From: Collinsella aerofaciens | GTDB lineage: Bacteria > Actinomycetota > Coriobacteriia > Coriobacteriales > Coriobacteriaceae | NCBI RefSeq assembly: GCF_019131995.1 | Contig: NZ_JAHONA010000011.1 | Span: 1-64,000, forward strand | Reading direction: 5' to 3' | DNA: 64,000 nucleotides | Program-made: the position numbers and the translations under genes | In this document: piece after piece, positions 33,984-42,794 of the stretch | Numbering within the stretch: the first letter of the stretch is position 1 | How the letters are laid out: each line of letters begins with the position of its first letter | The notes under the pieces: generated by a model | Databases searched by the model: none | The model's input: only the letters and a program-made list of their open reading frames with translations | What the model was told of the DNA's origin: nothing

Positions 33984-34985
33984 ATGCTCGATAAAGGCAA
34001 ACATTTTCCGCAGTCATATGCAAGGATGCTATTCTCGGCCGTTGGAATTCATCAAGATGGACAGCTGCTTATAACAATTGATCCTTGGGATGAACGCCGC
34101 GCGCGTGAGCTTATGCAGGAAGAGCTCATGCTTCGTCTTTACAACCACGTGTATGCGGATCCGGTCTATTGGAATAATCTTGGGGTTGAAGATCGTATCT
34201 TTCAGCTGGCATCCGCTATTGCGGTCGTTGAACCGGATGCTGTGTTCTGCGGAGCGACAGCAGCGCTGCTCTACGGCATCGGCTCGGCGTATACGCTTCT
34301 GGATAAAGTGCAAGTGCTGCTGCCACGGTCTACAAGGCGTGATACGTATGAGTTCGTTGAATACAAGCGCTGGCGCCCGGGCGAAGTGTGGCGGCTTGGT
34401 CTGTTTACACTGACGGATCCGTGTCGAACGGTTGTTGATATCGCGCGATCGAGCGCCTTTCGCTATGCGCTGGGTTATGTCGATGGCTTGGCCCGTGAGT
34501 ACGATGTCGAGCGCGAAGAGCTGCGAGCATATGCGCAGGCAAATTGTCGAGGGCTGCATGGCATCGCGCGTGCTTTTGACGTTTTTGATTATATGGATGG
34601 CAGGTCAGGCAATGGCGGTGAGTCTGAGGCGAGAGCAGCGATGATTCTCGCTGGGGTTGCCGCGCCCGAGCTTCAAGTTGAGATAACGCGGCCGGGAAAC
34701 GCTGGCTATTATCTAGCAGATTATGGCTGGCAGATGCCAGACGGCTCATGGACGCTGGCAGAGCTGCATGGGCTGGGCAAGTTTGAAGACGAGGCTCAAA
34801 ATAATGCAGAGCGGGCGGCGGCAAAAACGTATCGAGCGGCCCTCATGCGCGACGCGAACCTTCGCGCCATGGGCCACAACATCATTCATTTCAAACTCTC
34901 GGACACCTACGACGTAGAATCGTTCGGTGCCATGATGCGCGGTTACGGCATTCCGACAACAAAACCCTACGCCGAATCCCGATAG
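33984..34985 (+). CDS. AbiEi-like / unknown protein on a lower-GC island
   Basis: 333 residues. The region DAVFCGATAALLYGIGSAYT, then a strand-rich segment and DPCRTVVDIARSSAFRYALG, resembles actinobacterial proteins annotated as AbiEi-type antitoxins. The C-terminal part (ELHGLGKFEDEAQ, ALMRDANLRAMGHNIIHF) recalls the endonuclease-like DUF559/Vsr fold. No AbiEii toxin gene is adjacent. Base composition is visibly lower in GC than neighbouring genes. It is bracketed by palindrome copies 2 and 3 and lies just after two tRNA genes, suggesting acquisition. Alternative starts at 33966 and 33972 are possible; the chosen one has GGGGT upstream. Confidence 0.6.
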   Translation: MLDKGKHFPQSYARMLFSAVGIHQDGQLLITIDPWDERRARELMQEELMLRLYNHVYADPVYWNNLGVEDRIFQLASAIAVVEPDAVFCGATAALLYGIGSAYTLLDKVQVLLPRSTRRDTYEFVEYKRWRPGEVWRLGLFTLTDPCRTVVDIARSSAFRYALGYVDGLAREYDVEREELRAYAQANCRGLHGIARAFDVFDYMDGRSGNGGESEARAAMILAGVAAPELQVEITRPGNAGYYLADYGWQMPDGSWTLAELHGLGKFEDEAQNNAERAAAKTYRAALMRDANLRAMGHNIIHFKLSDTYDVESFGAMMRGYGIPTTKPYAESR

Positions 34986-35011
34986 AGAAATCGTTCGCGG
35001 TCCACCTTCAA

Positions 35012-35082
35012 TAAGTTGCGGTGAAATACGGACTGTTGAGGCCTTTAAAGGCATGAAACAGTCCGTATTTCACCGCAACTTA
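35012..35082. repeat. Long palindrome, family 1 copy 3
   Basis: The 24-nt arms beginning TAAGTTGCGGTGAAATACGG are perfectly complementary around 23 nt that contain an inner GCCTTTAAAGGC hairpin. It lies between the AbiEi-like gene and the convergent PIN gene and may terminate both. Confidence 0.85.
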
Positions 35083-35095
35083 GGAGGGGATGGGG

Positions 35096-35572
35096 TTAGT
35101 GGCGGGGGCGGTGGCGGAGTTTGTCGATGGTGGAGTCGGTGCTTCGGCTGCGGGCTTCGGAGGCGCGGTCGCGGGCGTCGGCCGCGGTTTGGCGTTGGCG
35201 GCGGTAGTCGATCATGCCTTGGATGATGGGCTTGCCAAAGCTCACGACATCATCGTTGTAGATGGCGGTTCGGGCTGCGAGGAGGCAGTCGGTAAAGTCC
35301 ATATGGGTCTTGCCAAAGAGTTTGATGGCAAGAGCGATAACGGTGGGCTCGTCGACCATGACGTCATCGAGCAGCTTGGTCATGGCCGTCGCAATCTCCA
35401 CGCGCGGGACCTTGTAGACGTCGCGCAGCGTAACGGCGACGCGTGTGATGATCTCGGGGTAGACGCGAGCGGTGCGCGTGGCGATGACCTTGGCGGCGCG
35501 CGGTGACAGGACCTCGTCGTCGTTAAGCAGGTAGCGCAGGATGACGGCCTCGTCGATGATGGTGCTACTCAT
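35096..35572 (-). CDS. PIN-domain toxin-like ribonuclease
   Basis: 158 residues. The N-terminal IDEAVILRYLLNDDEVLSPR and the central MDFTDCLLAA are PIN-domain signatures, keeping the first and a later catalytic aspartate; the usual D-x-N start reads D-E-A here. VapC-type PIN toxins cleave RNA. The C-terminal 35 residues are basic and low-complexity (RQRQTAADARDRASEARSRS). Its start overlaps the stop of the upstream RelB-like gene, the standard antitoxin-toxin layout. Pairing a RelB/DinJ-type antitoxin with a PIN toxin is less common than RelB-RelE. Confidence 0.75.
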   Translation of the reverse strand: MSSTIIDEAVILRYLLNDDEVLSPRAAKVIATRTARVYPEIITRVAVTLRDVYKVPRVEIATAMTKLLDDVMVDEPTVIALAIKLFGKTHMDFTDCLLAARTAIYNDDVVSFGKPIIQGMIDYRRQRQTAADARDRASEARSRSTDSTIDKLRHRPRH

Positions 35573-35888
35573 GGATATCTACTTCCTCGGGACCCAAAAC
35601 CGACTCATCGCTTTCTGTGGCTAGGTATTCAATCCAGGCATTGCGCTCCTCGGCGCGGCGATTGGGGTCACCATATGCTTTGAGCGATCCATAGGCGGCG
35701 GTGCCGTCCTTTGAGCGCACGGCGACCGGCTGAAAGGGGAGCTTGCGCATCAAAATGCTTTGCGCGACAAATAAGCGGACAGCCTCGGCGAGCGATGTGC
35801 CCATCGCGTCGTAGAGATGCTCGGCATGCTGCTTGTCTTCCTCGCGAATGCGCACCTGCAGGATGGCTCTTTTTTGAGTCGATGACAT
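35565..35888 (-). CDS. RelB/DinJ-family antitoxin
   Basis: 107 residues. KRAILQVRIREEDKQHAEHL, then GTSLAEAVRLFVAQSILMRK, is the ribbon-helix-helix of RelB/DinJ antitoxins; the C-terminal half should wrap the toxin. The ATG at 35886-35888 follows AAGGGGG. It overlaps the PIN gene by 8 bp and probably autoregulates the pair. The 427 bp between it and 36316 contain the palindrome at 36112-36137 and the formate hydrogenlyase promoter region, with no supported gene. Confidence 0.8.
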   Translation of the reverse strand: MSSTQKRAILQVRIREEDKQHAEHLYDAMGTSLAEAVRLFVAQSILMRKLPFQPVAVRSKDGTAAYGSLKAYGDPNRRAEERNAWIEYLATESDESVLGPEEVDIHE

Positions 35889-36111
35889 CACTGGCCCCCT
35901 TAATGAGCGTGCAATATAGTCGGTCAAATGCGGCATGTGCCGATACTTGAGCATCTTATAACGATTACTTTATTTCACTCAAGTTGATAACCATAAACAC
36001 GAATACAGGCGTAGTACATCCAAAACGAGAGCGCGTAAAAATCTCTGAGGCGTACGCATGTAATACACTCACCTTTATAGCTATCCGAGAATAGTTCCAA
36101 CCTGCTAAAAC

Positions 36112-36137
36112 CCCTGCAATACACCCGTATTGCAGGG
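36112..36137. promoter_or_regulatory. Palindrome upstream of the formate hydrogenlyase locus
   Basis: CCCTGCAATAC and GTATTGCAGGG are perfect 11-bp arms around four bases. It lies 180 bp upstream of the first gene of the locus. It could be an operator or activator site for the formate regulon, or a terminator without a T-run. The surrounding 150 bp are AT-rich, as promoters are. Confidence 0.45.
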
Positions 36138-36315
36138 CGTATGCTCAAGTTTGCCACCTGCAACTGCGTATATTTAACCTGTATATCGTTGGAGGAATTC
36201 TATCGAAGTGCCTGTTTCGCCGCATGCACTCGATACGCCGATGCCGGACCACGGGCGGTCCGGGGCAACGTCGGCAGGGTCTCTCCGGCATGGGATTCAG
36301 GAGGGAGTGAACAAC

Positions 36316-36834
36316 ATGGGCAATAAACGAGTCGTAGCCGATTCCTCGCGCTGCATTGGGTGTCAAACCTGCATGGCGGCGTGTATCGAGGCGCACGACA
36401 TCCCCGGCAACATCGCCGCGCCGCGCCTGCGCGTGACGCGTACGTACGAGATCTCCGCACCGGTGGCTTGCCATCACTGCGAGGATGCCCCGTGCGCCAA
36501 GGCCTGCCCCACGGGTGCCTTGTTCTTTGATCCAAAGAACCATCGTATCGGCGTCAACGAGGACAACTGCATCGGCTGCAAGAGCTGCGTCATGGCATGC
36601 CCCTTTGGCGCCGTGAGCGTTGCAACCACGCAGGTCCCCGTCTTGATGGGTGATGTGCGCGTGGGTTCGCAGACCAAGAGCTTCGTGCTCAAGTGCGACC
36701 TGTGCGTGGACCGTCCCGGCGGTCCGGCGTGTGCCGAGGCGTGCCCGACCAAGGGCCTCACCCTGGTAGACGAGGAGCGCCTGGCGGAGCTGACCGCCGA
36801 GCGTGCCCGCGCCACCATCGAAAACGAGGCGTAG
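36316..36834 (+). CDS. Ferredoxin-type 4x[4Fe-4S] electron-transfer subunit of formate dehydrogenase H
   Basis: 172 residues with four cysteine clusters: CIGCQTCMAAC, CHHCEDAPCAKACP, CIGCKSCVMACP and CDLCVDRPGGPACAEACP. This is the HycB/HydN type, which passes electrons from FdhF to the hydrogenase. The ATG at 36316 has AGGAGGG upstream. It is the first gene of the locus, 76 nt before fdhF. A second subunit of the same type is at 39212, so HycB and HydN roles may be split between them. Confidence 0.88.
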   Translation: MGNKRVVADSSRCIGCQTCMAACIEAHDIPGNIAAPRLRVTRTYEISAPVACHHCEDAPCAKACPTGALFFDPKNHRIGVNEDNCIGCKSCVMACPFGAVSVATTQVPVLMGDVRVGSQTKSFVLKCDLCVDRPGGPACAEACPTKGLTLVDEERLAELTAERARATIENEA

Positions 36835-36910
36835 GCGGGCGGCCATACAGGCCCAACGATTGTCAAATACGTACCGATTAATCGGTAGCAGAGAAAGGAA
36901 GGAGGGTGTC

Positions 36911-39133
36911 ATGGAGAAGCATAAAGTGATCTGCCCGTATTGTGGCGCCGGTTGCCAGTTTAACCTCCTGGTCCAAAACGGCCAGGTCGTGGGTACCGAA
37001 CCGCTCAACGGCATCACCAATCAGGGCGAGCTGTGCCTTAAGGGCATGAGCGGCTACGACTTCATCAACGACACCAAGATCTTGACTCCTCGCGTACTGC
37101 ACCCGATGATCCGCCGCACTAAGGGCGCGGATCTTGAGCGCGTAAGCTGGGACGAGGCACTGGATTTCACCGCATCTAAGATGCAGGCCATAATTGACGA
37201 ATATGGTCCTAACGCTGTCATGACCACCGGCTCCTCGCGAGGCGGCGGCAATGAGGCGAACTACGTCATGCAGAAGTTTACGCGTGCGTGCATCGGCACC
37301 CACAGCGTGGACAACTGCGCCCGTACTTGACACGGCCCTACTGTCCTCGGTCTGATGGACACGGTTGGTTCAGGTTGCATGTCATGCTCCATCCCCGGTA
37401 TGGAGGATGCGGGCTGCATTTTCCTCTTCGGCTATAACCCTGCCGATTCGCACCCCATCGTCGCAAGGCGTATCGTGCGAGCCAAAGAAAAGGGTTGCAA
37501 GATCATCGTCGCCGACCCGCGCCATATCGAAACCGCGCGTATCGCCGATCTCTACCTTCCGATCAAGAACGGTTGCAACGTTGCGTTCCTCAACGCCTTT
37601 GCCAACTGCTTGGTCAACGATGGCCTCTACGACAAGGAATTCGTCGCCGAGCACACGAACGGCTTTGACGAGTGGTGGGAGACCATCAAGAACTACACTC
37701 CCGAATCCGTACAGGACATCACGGGTGTCGAGCCCGCGTTGATCCACCAAGCTGCCGAGATGTACGCCACGGCGAAGCCTTCTGCCATCATTGGCTGGGG
37801 CATGGGCGTATGCCAGCAGAAGCAGAACCTGAAGACGGTGCACACCATCGCCTCCATCGCCTGCGTTGCCGGCCAGATCGGCAAACCCAATTCCGGCCTC
37901 GCGCCCGTGCGCGGTCAGAATAACGTCCAGGGCTCCTGCGATATGGGCATGCTGCCCAACCTGTACCCTGGCTACCAGAAAGTCACCGACCCCGCCGCTC
38001 GCGCCAAGTTTGCCAAGGCTTGGGGCGTGCCCGAGGAAAAGCTCCCCTTGGAGGAGGGCTACAAGCTCACCGACCTGGGCCACCTGGTCGACGAGGGCAA
38101 GGTGCACTGCTTCTACAACTACGGCGAGGACCCGGTGCAGACCGAGCCCGATTCGGCCGGTATGCGCAAGACACTCTCCGAGCTGGATCTGTTCATTTGC
38201 CAGGACATCTTTATGACGCAGACGACCATGCTCGCCGACGTCATCCTGCCTGCCACCTCTTGGGGTGAGCACGAGGGTGTCTTTACCGCATCCGACCGTA
38301 GCTTCCAGCACTTTGACGCGGCCGTTCCGCCCAAGGGCGAGTGCCGTCACGACTGGGAGATCTTCGCGGACCTGTCCACGCGTATGGGTTACCCCATGCA
38401 CTACGGCAACACCGAGCAGATCTGGAACGAGTGCATTAGCCTGTGCCCCAACTTTGTGGGCGCAACCTACGAGAAGATGGCTCCCGAGGGCGGCTACGCC
38501 CAGTGGCCCGTCAAGAGCACCGATGTGAACGACCACGGTACGCCCGATATGTTCGCTGGTGGCAAGTTCACCACCAAGGACGGCCGCGCCAACCTGATGG
38601 CGCACGACTGGGAGGCGCCCTCCGAGCTTCCCGACGATGAGTACCCGCTCATTCTGTGCACCGTCCGCGAGGTCGGCCACTACAGCTGCCGCTCTATGAC
38701 CGGCAACTGCAAGACGCTGGCGCTGCTTGCCGACGAGCCCGGCTTTGTCCGCATGAATCCCGCGGACGCCCAAGCGCGCGGCATCAAGAACGGCGACATC
38801 GTCTCGATTCACAGCCGCCGCGGCCAGGTATACAGCCGTGCCGACGTGAGCGATCGCATCAACAAGGGCACGGTCTACATGACCTACCAGTGGTGGATCG
38901 GCAAATGCAACGAGCTGACCATTCACAAGGTCGACCCGGTCTCGCATACGCCCGAGGACAAGTTCTCCGCCTGCCAGGTCGACGCTATCGCCGACCAGGT
39001 CTGGGCCGAGGGCGAGGTCGAGCGTCAGTACACCGAGCTCAAGCAGGCTCTGGTGGACGCCGCCGCTCCCCAGGACGTTGAGCCCGGCGCCGCCAAGTTC
39101 GACGACGAGACGCACGTGAACCAAATCGTGTAG
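36911..39133 (+). CDS. fdhF: Selenocysteine-containing formate dehydrogenase H
   Basis: 740 residues when UGA at 37328-37330 is read as Sec. Sec is residue 140, identical to E. coli FdhH Sec140, in NCART-Sec-HGPTV. Cys8, Cys11, Cys15 and Cys42 bind the [4Fe-4S] cluster and Lys44 follows (CPYCGAGC, ELCLKG), again matching E. coli numbering. It oxidises formate to CO2 at the Mo-bis-MGD site. The ATG at 36911 follows AGGAGG. An ordinary gene caller would split it at the UGA. It is followed by a terminator-like hairpin and the second ferredoxin subunit. Confidence 0.96.
37328..37361 (+). promoter_or_regulatory. Sec codon and SECIS element in fdhF
   Basis: After the UGA comes CACGGCCC, identical to E. 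coli fdhF, then a hairpin TGTCC/GGACA (37342-37361) whose loop contains GGTCT. The GGT starts 19 nt after the UGA, the same spacing as in E. coli, where SelB reads it. Confidence 0.85.
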
Positions 39134-39154
39134 TCCCGTTCTCGTTGGCTATTT

Positions 39155-39197
39155 GGGCCGGGCGTCCCGTACGTTCGGGAGCCCGGCCCGTTATTTT
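39155..39197 (+). terminator. Terminator-like hairpin after fdhF
   Basis: GGGCCGGGC and GCCCGGCCC plus the inner TCCCG/CGGGA form a strong stem, followed by GTTATTTT. It may partly end the fdhF transcript and lower expression of the hyf genes, or simply stabilise the mRNA. Confidence 0.65.
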
Positions 39198-39211
39198 GAA
39201 AGGAAGTGGGG

Positions 39212-39829
39212 ATGAACCGCTTCATCGACATCAACCCGGAGAGGTGCATCGGCTGCGGAACATGCCAGTCCGCCTGTGCCGACGCCCACCGGATGCAGGG
39301 TCTTCAGGATACGCCGCGCTTGGCGCTCGTGAAGACCGGCGGTATTTCGGCCGCCCTTGCCTGTCACCATTGCGAGGGTGCCCCCTGCGCCGAGGTCTGC
39401 CCGGTGAATGCCATCGAGCACGATGGTGATCGCATCCACGTCAAGGAGCAGGAGTGCATCGGGTGCAGGCTGTGCGCCATCGCGTGCCCCTTCGGAGCCA
39501 TCCATCCCGATGGCACGTCTATCGCCGGTGTCGCAGGCATGTGCGACCCGACGCCTTCGTATCCTAAGTCCCTGAGCAGCCTGCTTACGTGGGCTCCTGG
39601 CCAGTACACCTGCGCTGTCAAGTGCGACCTGTGCGCATTCGATCCGGACGGCCCGCATTGTGTGGCGGCGTGCCCTACCAAGGCGCTGACCGTCATGGGT
39701 GGCGCGGCCGATCGCGAGCTCGACGAGGCCAAGCGCCTGCGCTCGATCGAAAACGGTCCGGTCGTCGACGTTACCGCTGTGGCCCAGGGTCTGTCCGAGA
39801 AAGCAGAAGGGAGCGTAAACAATGGATAG
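39212..39829 (+). CDS. hyfA: Second ferredoxin-type 4x[4Fe-4S] subunit (HyfA/HycB-like)
   Basis: 205 residues with CIGCGTCQSACADAH, CHHCEGAPCAEVCP, CIGCRLCAIACP and CDLCAFDPDGPHCVAACP. It resembles HyfA and HycB, which link FdhF to the hydrogenase-4-type complex. The ATG at 39212 follows GAAAGGAAGTGGGG. Its stop overlaps the hyfB start by 8 bp, so it is the first gene of the translationally coupled hyf run. About 30 extra residues between the third and fourth cysteine groups distinguish it from the 36316 protein. Confidence 0.85.
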   Translation: MNRFIDINPERCIGCGTCQSACADAHRMQGLQDTPRLALVKTGGISAALACHHCEGAPCAEVCPVNAIEHDGDRIHVKEQECIGCRLCAIACPFGAIHPDGTSIAGVAGMCDPTPSYPKSLSSLLTWAPGQYTCAVKCDLCAFDPDGPHCVAACPTKALTVMGGAADRELDEAKRLRSIENGPVVDVTAVAQGLSEKAEGSVNNG

Positions 39830-41840
39830 CATGACGCTGTTTATCGCATCGCTTGCCGTCTCGTGCATCGGTGCGCTCGCCTCGGTTCTGCTGATCAAGG
39901 CCGATAACGCCGCCAAGACCGCCGGCTGCCTTATCGGCGCCGTCGCCGCGGTGCTTTCGTTTGTGGCTGGTATCCAGGCCGTGCTGGGCGATGTCACGTC
40001 GGTCGACACCATCGTGTTCTTCCCGTTTGCCCATTTCCAGCTGCTGCTCAATCAGCTGTCCGGTCTGTTCGTGGCGCTCATCTCGGTGCTCGCGTTTGCC
40101 GGTTCGATCTACGGTCTCAACTACTTTGATGAGTACCCGGGCAAAAAGGGCCGCGCCGGCTTCTTCTTTAACACCTTCGTGGCGTCCATGATGCTCGTCA
40201 TCACCGCCGACAACGTGTTTTGGTTCTTGGTCGCCTTTGAGCTCATGTCGCTGACCTCGTACTTCCTGGTCGTGATCGAGGAGAACGAGAACTCCATCCA
40301 CGGCGGTTGGCTCTACTTTGTGATCGCGCATGTGGGCTTTGTGCTCATCATGGCGAGCTTCCTCACCATGACCAACTTCGCCGGTGGCTCGTTTGCCTTT
40401 GCGGATTTCCGCGCCACGCAGTTTAGCCCCGCGGTCGCATCCGTGTGCTTCGTGCTCGCCTTCTTTGGCTTTGGCGCCAAGGCCGGTATCATCCCGCTGC
40501 ACGGCTGGCTGCCCAAGGCACATCCCGAGGCGCCGTCCAACGTGTCTGCCCTCATGTCCGGCGGCATGATCAAGATCGGTATCTTCGGCATCCTCAAGGT
40601 TGGTCTCGACCTGCTCTCCGCCTCGGGCGTTCAGGTCTGGTGGGGCCTTATGGTCATGGTCTTCGGTGCGATCTCGTCGGTCCTCGGCGTGGCCTTCGCC
40701 CTGCAGGAGCATGACATCAAGCGCCTGCTGGCCTATCACTCCGTCGAGAACATCGGCATCATTCTGCTCGGCGTCGGCGCTTCCATGGCCGCCATGGCGC
40801 TCAACTCTGTCGGCATCGCCGTCCTGGCTCTGATGGCCGCCCTCTACCACACGTTTAACCACGCGATGTTTAAGGGCGAGCTGTTCTTGGGCGCCGGTGC
40901 GCTGCTGTACTCCACGGGTACGCGCAATATGGAGAAGATGGGCGGCCTGTTCCGTCGTATGCCGGCAACGGCCATCTGCTTCCTTATTGGCGCGCTTGCC
41001 ATCTCGGCCATCCCGCCCTTCAACGGATTTGTGTCCGAGTGGTTTACCTACCAGTCGCTGTTTAACGCTGCCATGCAGGGCGACAAGGCCGTCATGATCG
41101 TGGCCGTGTTCGCTGCCGTCGCGCTCGCAATTACCGGCGCACTGGCCGTCACGTGCTTCGTCAAGGCCTATGGCGTCTCCTTTGCCTCCGCGCCCCGCTC
41201 CGAGGCCGCGGCTAATGCCAAGGAGGTTCCCGCCCCCATGGTGTTTGCGCAGGGCCTGCTCGCGGCCATCTGCGTCGTGCTGGGCATTGGCGCTCCCGTG
41301 ATCGCGCCCGTGCTGGTCGATGTCGCCGCGTCCGTGCTGCATCCGTACGGTGGCGTGTTTGCCGCCGAGGGCATGGAGCTCATGAACCAGTACTCCGGCG
41401 CTGCCACCTCCACGCCCGCGATCGCCATTGCGCTCGTGGTGCTCGTCGGCCTTGCCTGCGGTTATCGCAAGCTCAAGACCGTCGGCAAGGTGCAGAAGTC
41501 CCAGCCGTGGGCATGCGGCTATGCTCCCAACGAGCATATGCCCGTCGTGGCCACGACCTTTGCCTCCGAGGTGTCCTGGTTTATGCAGCCGCTCTACACG
41601 CTGCGCGACCGTTGCACGGCCGTCTGCTGGTCCATCGCGCACTTCTTCCAGAAGCTTACCGGTGTGGCCGGGGCTGTGGAGCCCGTACCCGACAAGGTTC
41701 TCGTCGATGCCCCGCATAAGGGTGTCGAGAAGCTCGCCGACCTCGCGACTAAGCTCGAGGGCGGCAACTACAGCATCTATATCTGCTACATCGTCGCGGC
41801 GCTCGTGGTGTTCCTCGTGCTCGCCGTGCAAATGGGTTAA
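39822..41840 (+). CDS. hyfB: Hydrogenase-4 membrane subunit B (NuoL/Mrp-like)
   Basis: 672 residues, the same length as E. coli HyfB. About 14-16 membrane segments are visible, with antiporter-like motifs GWLYFVIAHVGFVLIMAS, GAKAGIIPLHGWLPKAHPEA and HDIKRLLAYHSVENIGII. The HPEAPSNVSALMSG segment carries conserved proton-channel residues. It would contribute to ion pumping driven by formate oxidation. It is coupled to hyfA, and hyfC follows after 12 nt. Confidence 0.93.
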   Translation: MDSMTLFIASLAVSCIGALASVLLIKADNAAKTAGCLIGAVAAVLSFVAGIQAVLGDVTSVDTIVFFPFAHFQLLLNQLSGLFVALISVLAFAGSIYGLNYFDEYPGKKGRAGFFFNTFVASMMLVITADNVFWFLVAFELMSLTSYFLVVIEENENSIHGGWLYFVIAHVGFVLIMASFLTMTNFAGGSFAFADFRATQFSPAVASVCFVLAFFGFGAKAGIIPLHGWLPKAHPEAPSNVSALMSGGMIKIGIFGILKVGLDLLSASGVQVWWGLMVMVFGAISSVLGVAFALQEHDIKRLLAYHSVENIGIILLGVGASMAAMALNSVGIAVLALMAALYHTFNHAMFKGELFLGAGALLYSTGTRNMEKMGGLFRRMPATAICFLIGALAISAIPPFNGFVSEWFTYQSLFNAAMQGDKAVMIVAVFAAVALAITGALAVTCFVKAYGVSFASAPRSEAAANAKEVPAPMVFAQGLLAAICVVLGIGAPVIAPVLVDVAASVLHPYGGVFAAEGMELMNQYSGAATSTPAIAIALVVLVGLACGYRKLKTVGKVQKSQPWACGYAPNEHMPVVATTFASEVSWFMQPLYTLRDRCTAVCWSIAHFFQKLTGVAGAVEPVPDKVLVDAPHKGVEKLADLATKLEGGNYSIYICYIVAALVVFLVLAVQMG

Positions 41841-41852
41841 GGAGGGGAGAGC

Positions 41853-42779
41853 ATGAACAACATCGTACTTGCCGTTCTGCAGGGCGTGGTCGTCATGGCC
41901 GTCGCACCGTTCTTCTCCGGTCTCGGCCGCGTGATCCGCGCCAAGATGCACAACCGTCGCGGCCCCAGCATCATGCAGGACTACCGCGACCTGGCCAAGC
42001 TCTTTGCGCGCCCCGAGTCCCAGAGCGAGGATGCGAGCTTTGCGCTGCGCATTATGCCGCCGCTGTTCTTCGCCGTCGCCTTTATGCTCGCGATGGGCCT
42101 GCCGCTCTTTACGGCACAAAGCCCTATCCCGGTCTTTGGTGACGCCATCACCATCATGTACAGCCTGGCGCTCGCCCGCTTCTTCTTCGCCCTCTGCGGT
42201 GTGGATTCGTCCAACGCCTACGCCGGTATCGGCGGCGTCCGCGAGCTGCTCATGAGCGTGCTCATCGAGCCGTCCATGCTGCTGGCGCTGTTTGCCGCCG
42301 CCCTGGTGTGCGGCTCCACTGACATCGCCACTATGGGTCAGCACATCATGACGGGCGCCATCGACGCGCCGGTCGCCGTGATCCTCGCCGGCATCGCCTT
42401 TGCGATCGCCTGCTACATGGAACTCGGCAAGCTGCCGTTTGATCAGGCCGAGGCCGAGCAAGAGCTTCAGGAAGGTCCGCTCGCCGAGCTTTCCGGCCCG
42501 TCGCTCGCCATGGCCAAGCTTGCCATGTCCATGAAACAGGTCCTGGTCGTCGCTTGGTTCTGCGCGATCTTCATCCCTTGGGGCGAGCCCGCGACCGTGG
42601 GCGCTGCCGCCGTTCTGGGTGCAGTCATCTTCCTGGTGAAGTGCCTTATTGACTTTGTCGTATGCGGCGTGATCGAGAACTCCTGCTCGCGTTCGCGTTT
42701 TAAGGTGCTTGGCAATCAGACCTGGGCTGTCGTGGGCATCGCCGTTCTGGCGTTTGTCTTCGTGGTCGTCGGCGTGTAG
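41853..42779 (+). CDS. hyfC: Hydrogenase-4 membrane subunit C (NuoH-like)
   Basis: 308 residues with about eight membrane segments. The conserved loop AKMHNRRGPSIMQDYRDLAK and the FDQAEAEQELQEGPLAELSG motif identify the NuoH/HycD/HyfC family, which anchors the peripheral arm and shapes the path between hydrogenase and membrane. The ATG at 41853 has GGAGGGGAG upstream. It is part of the contiguous hyf run. Confidence 0.93.
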   Translation: MNNIVLAVLQGVVVMAVAPFFSGLGRVIRAKMHNRRGPSIMQDYRDLAKLFARPESQSEDASFALRIMPPLFFAVAFMLAMGLPLFTAQSPIPVFGDAITIMYSLALARFFFALCGVDSSNAYAGIGGVRELLMSVLIEPSMLLALFAAALVCGSTDIATMGQHIMTGAIDAPVAVILAGIAFAIACYMELGKLPFDQAEAEQELQEGPLAELSGPSLAMAKLAMSMKQVLVVAWFCAIFIPWGEPATVGAAAVLGAVIFLVKCLIDFVVCGVIENSCSRSRFKVLGNQTWAVVGIAVLAFVFVVVGV

Positions 42780-42794
42780 GAGAAGGGAGAAACA

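Noticed and set aside
36112..36137. Terminator for the preceding minus-strand toxin-antitoxin genes
   Set aside because: Those genes read away from it, and no T-run follows on either strand, so a regulatory site is the better reading.
39771..42461. An 896-codon open frame on the minus strand
   Set aside because: It is antisense to hyfA, hyfB and hyfC; the His/Gly/Arg-rich translation has no domain logic.
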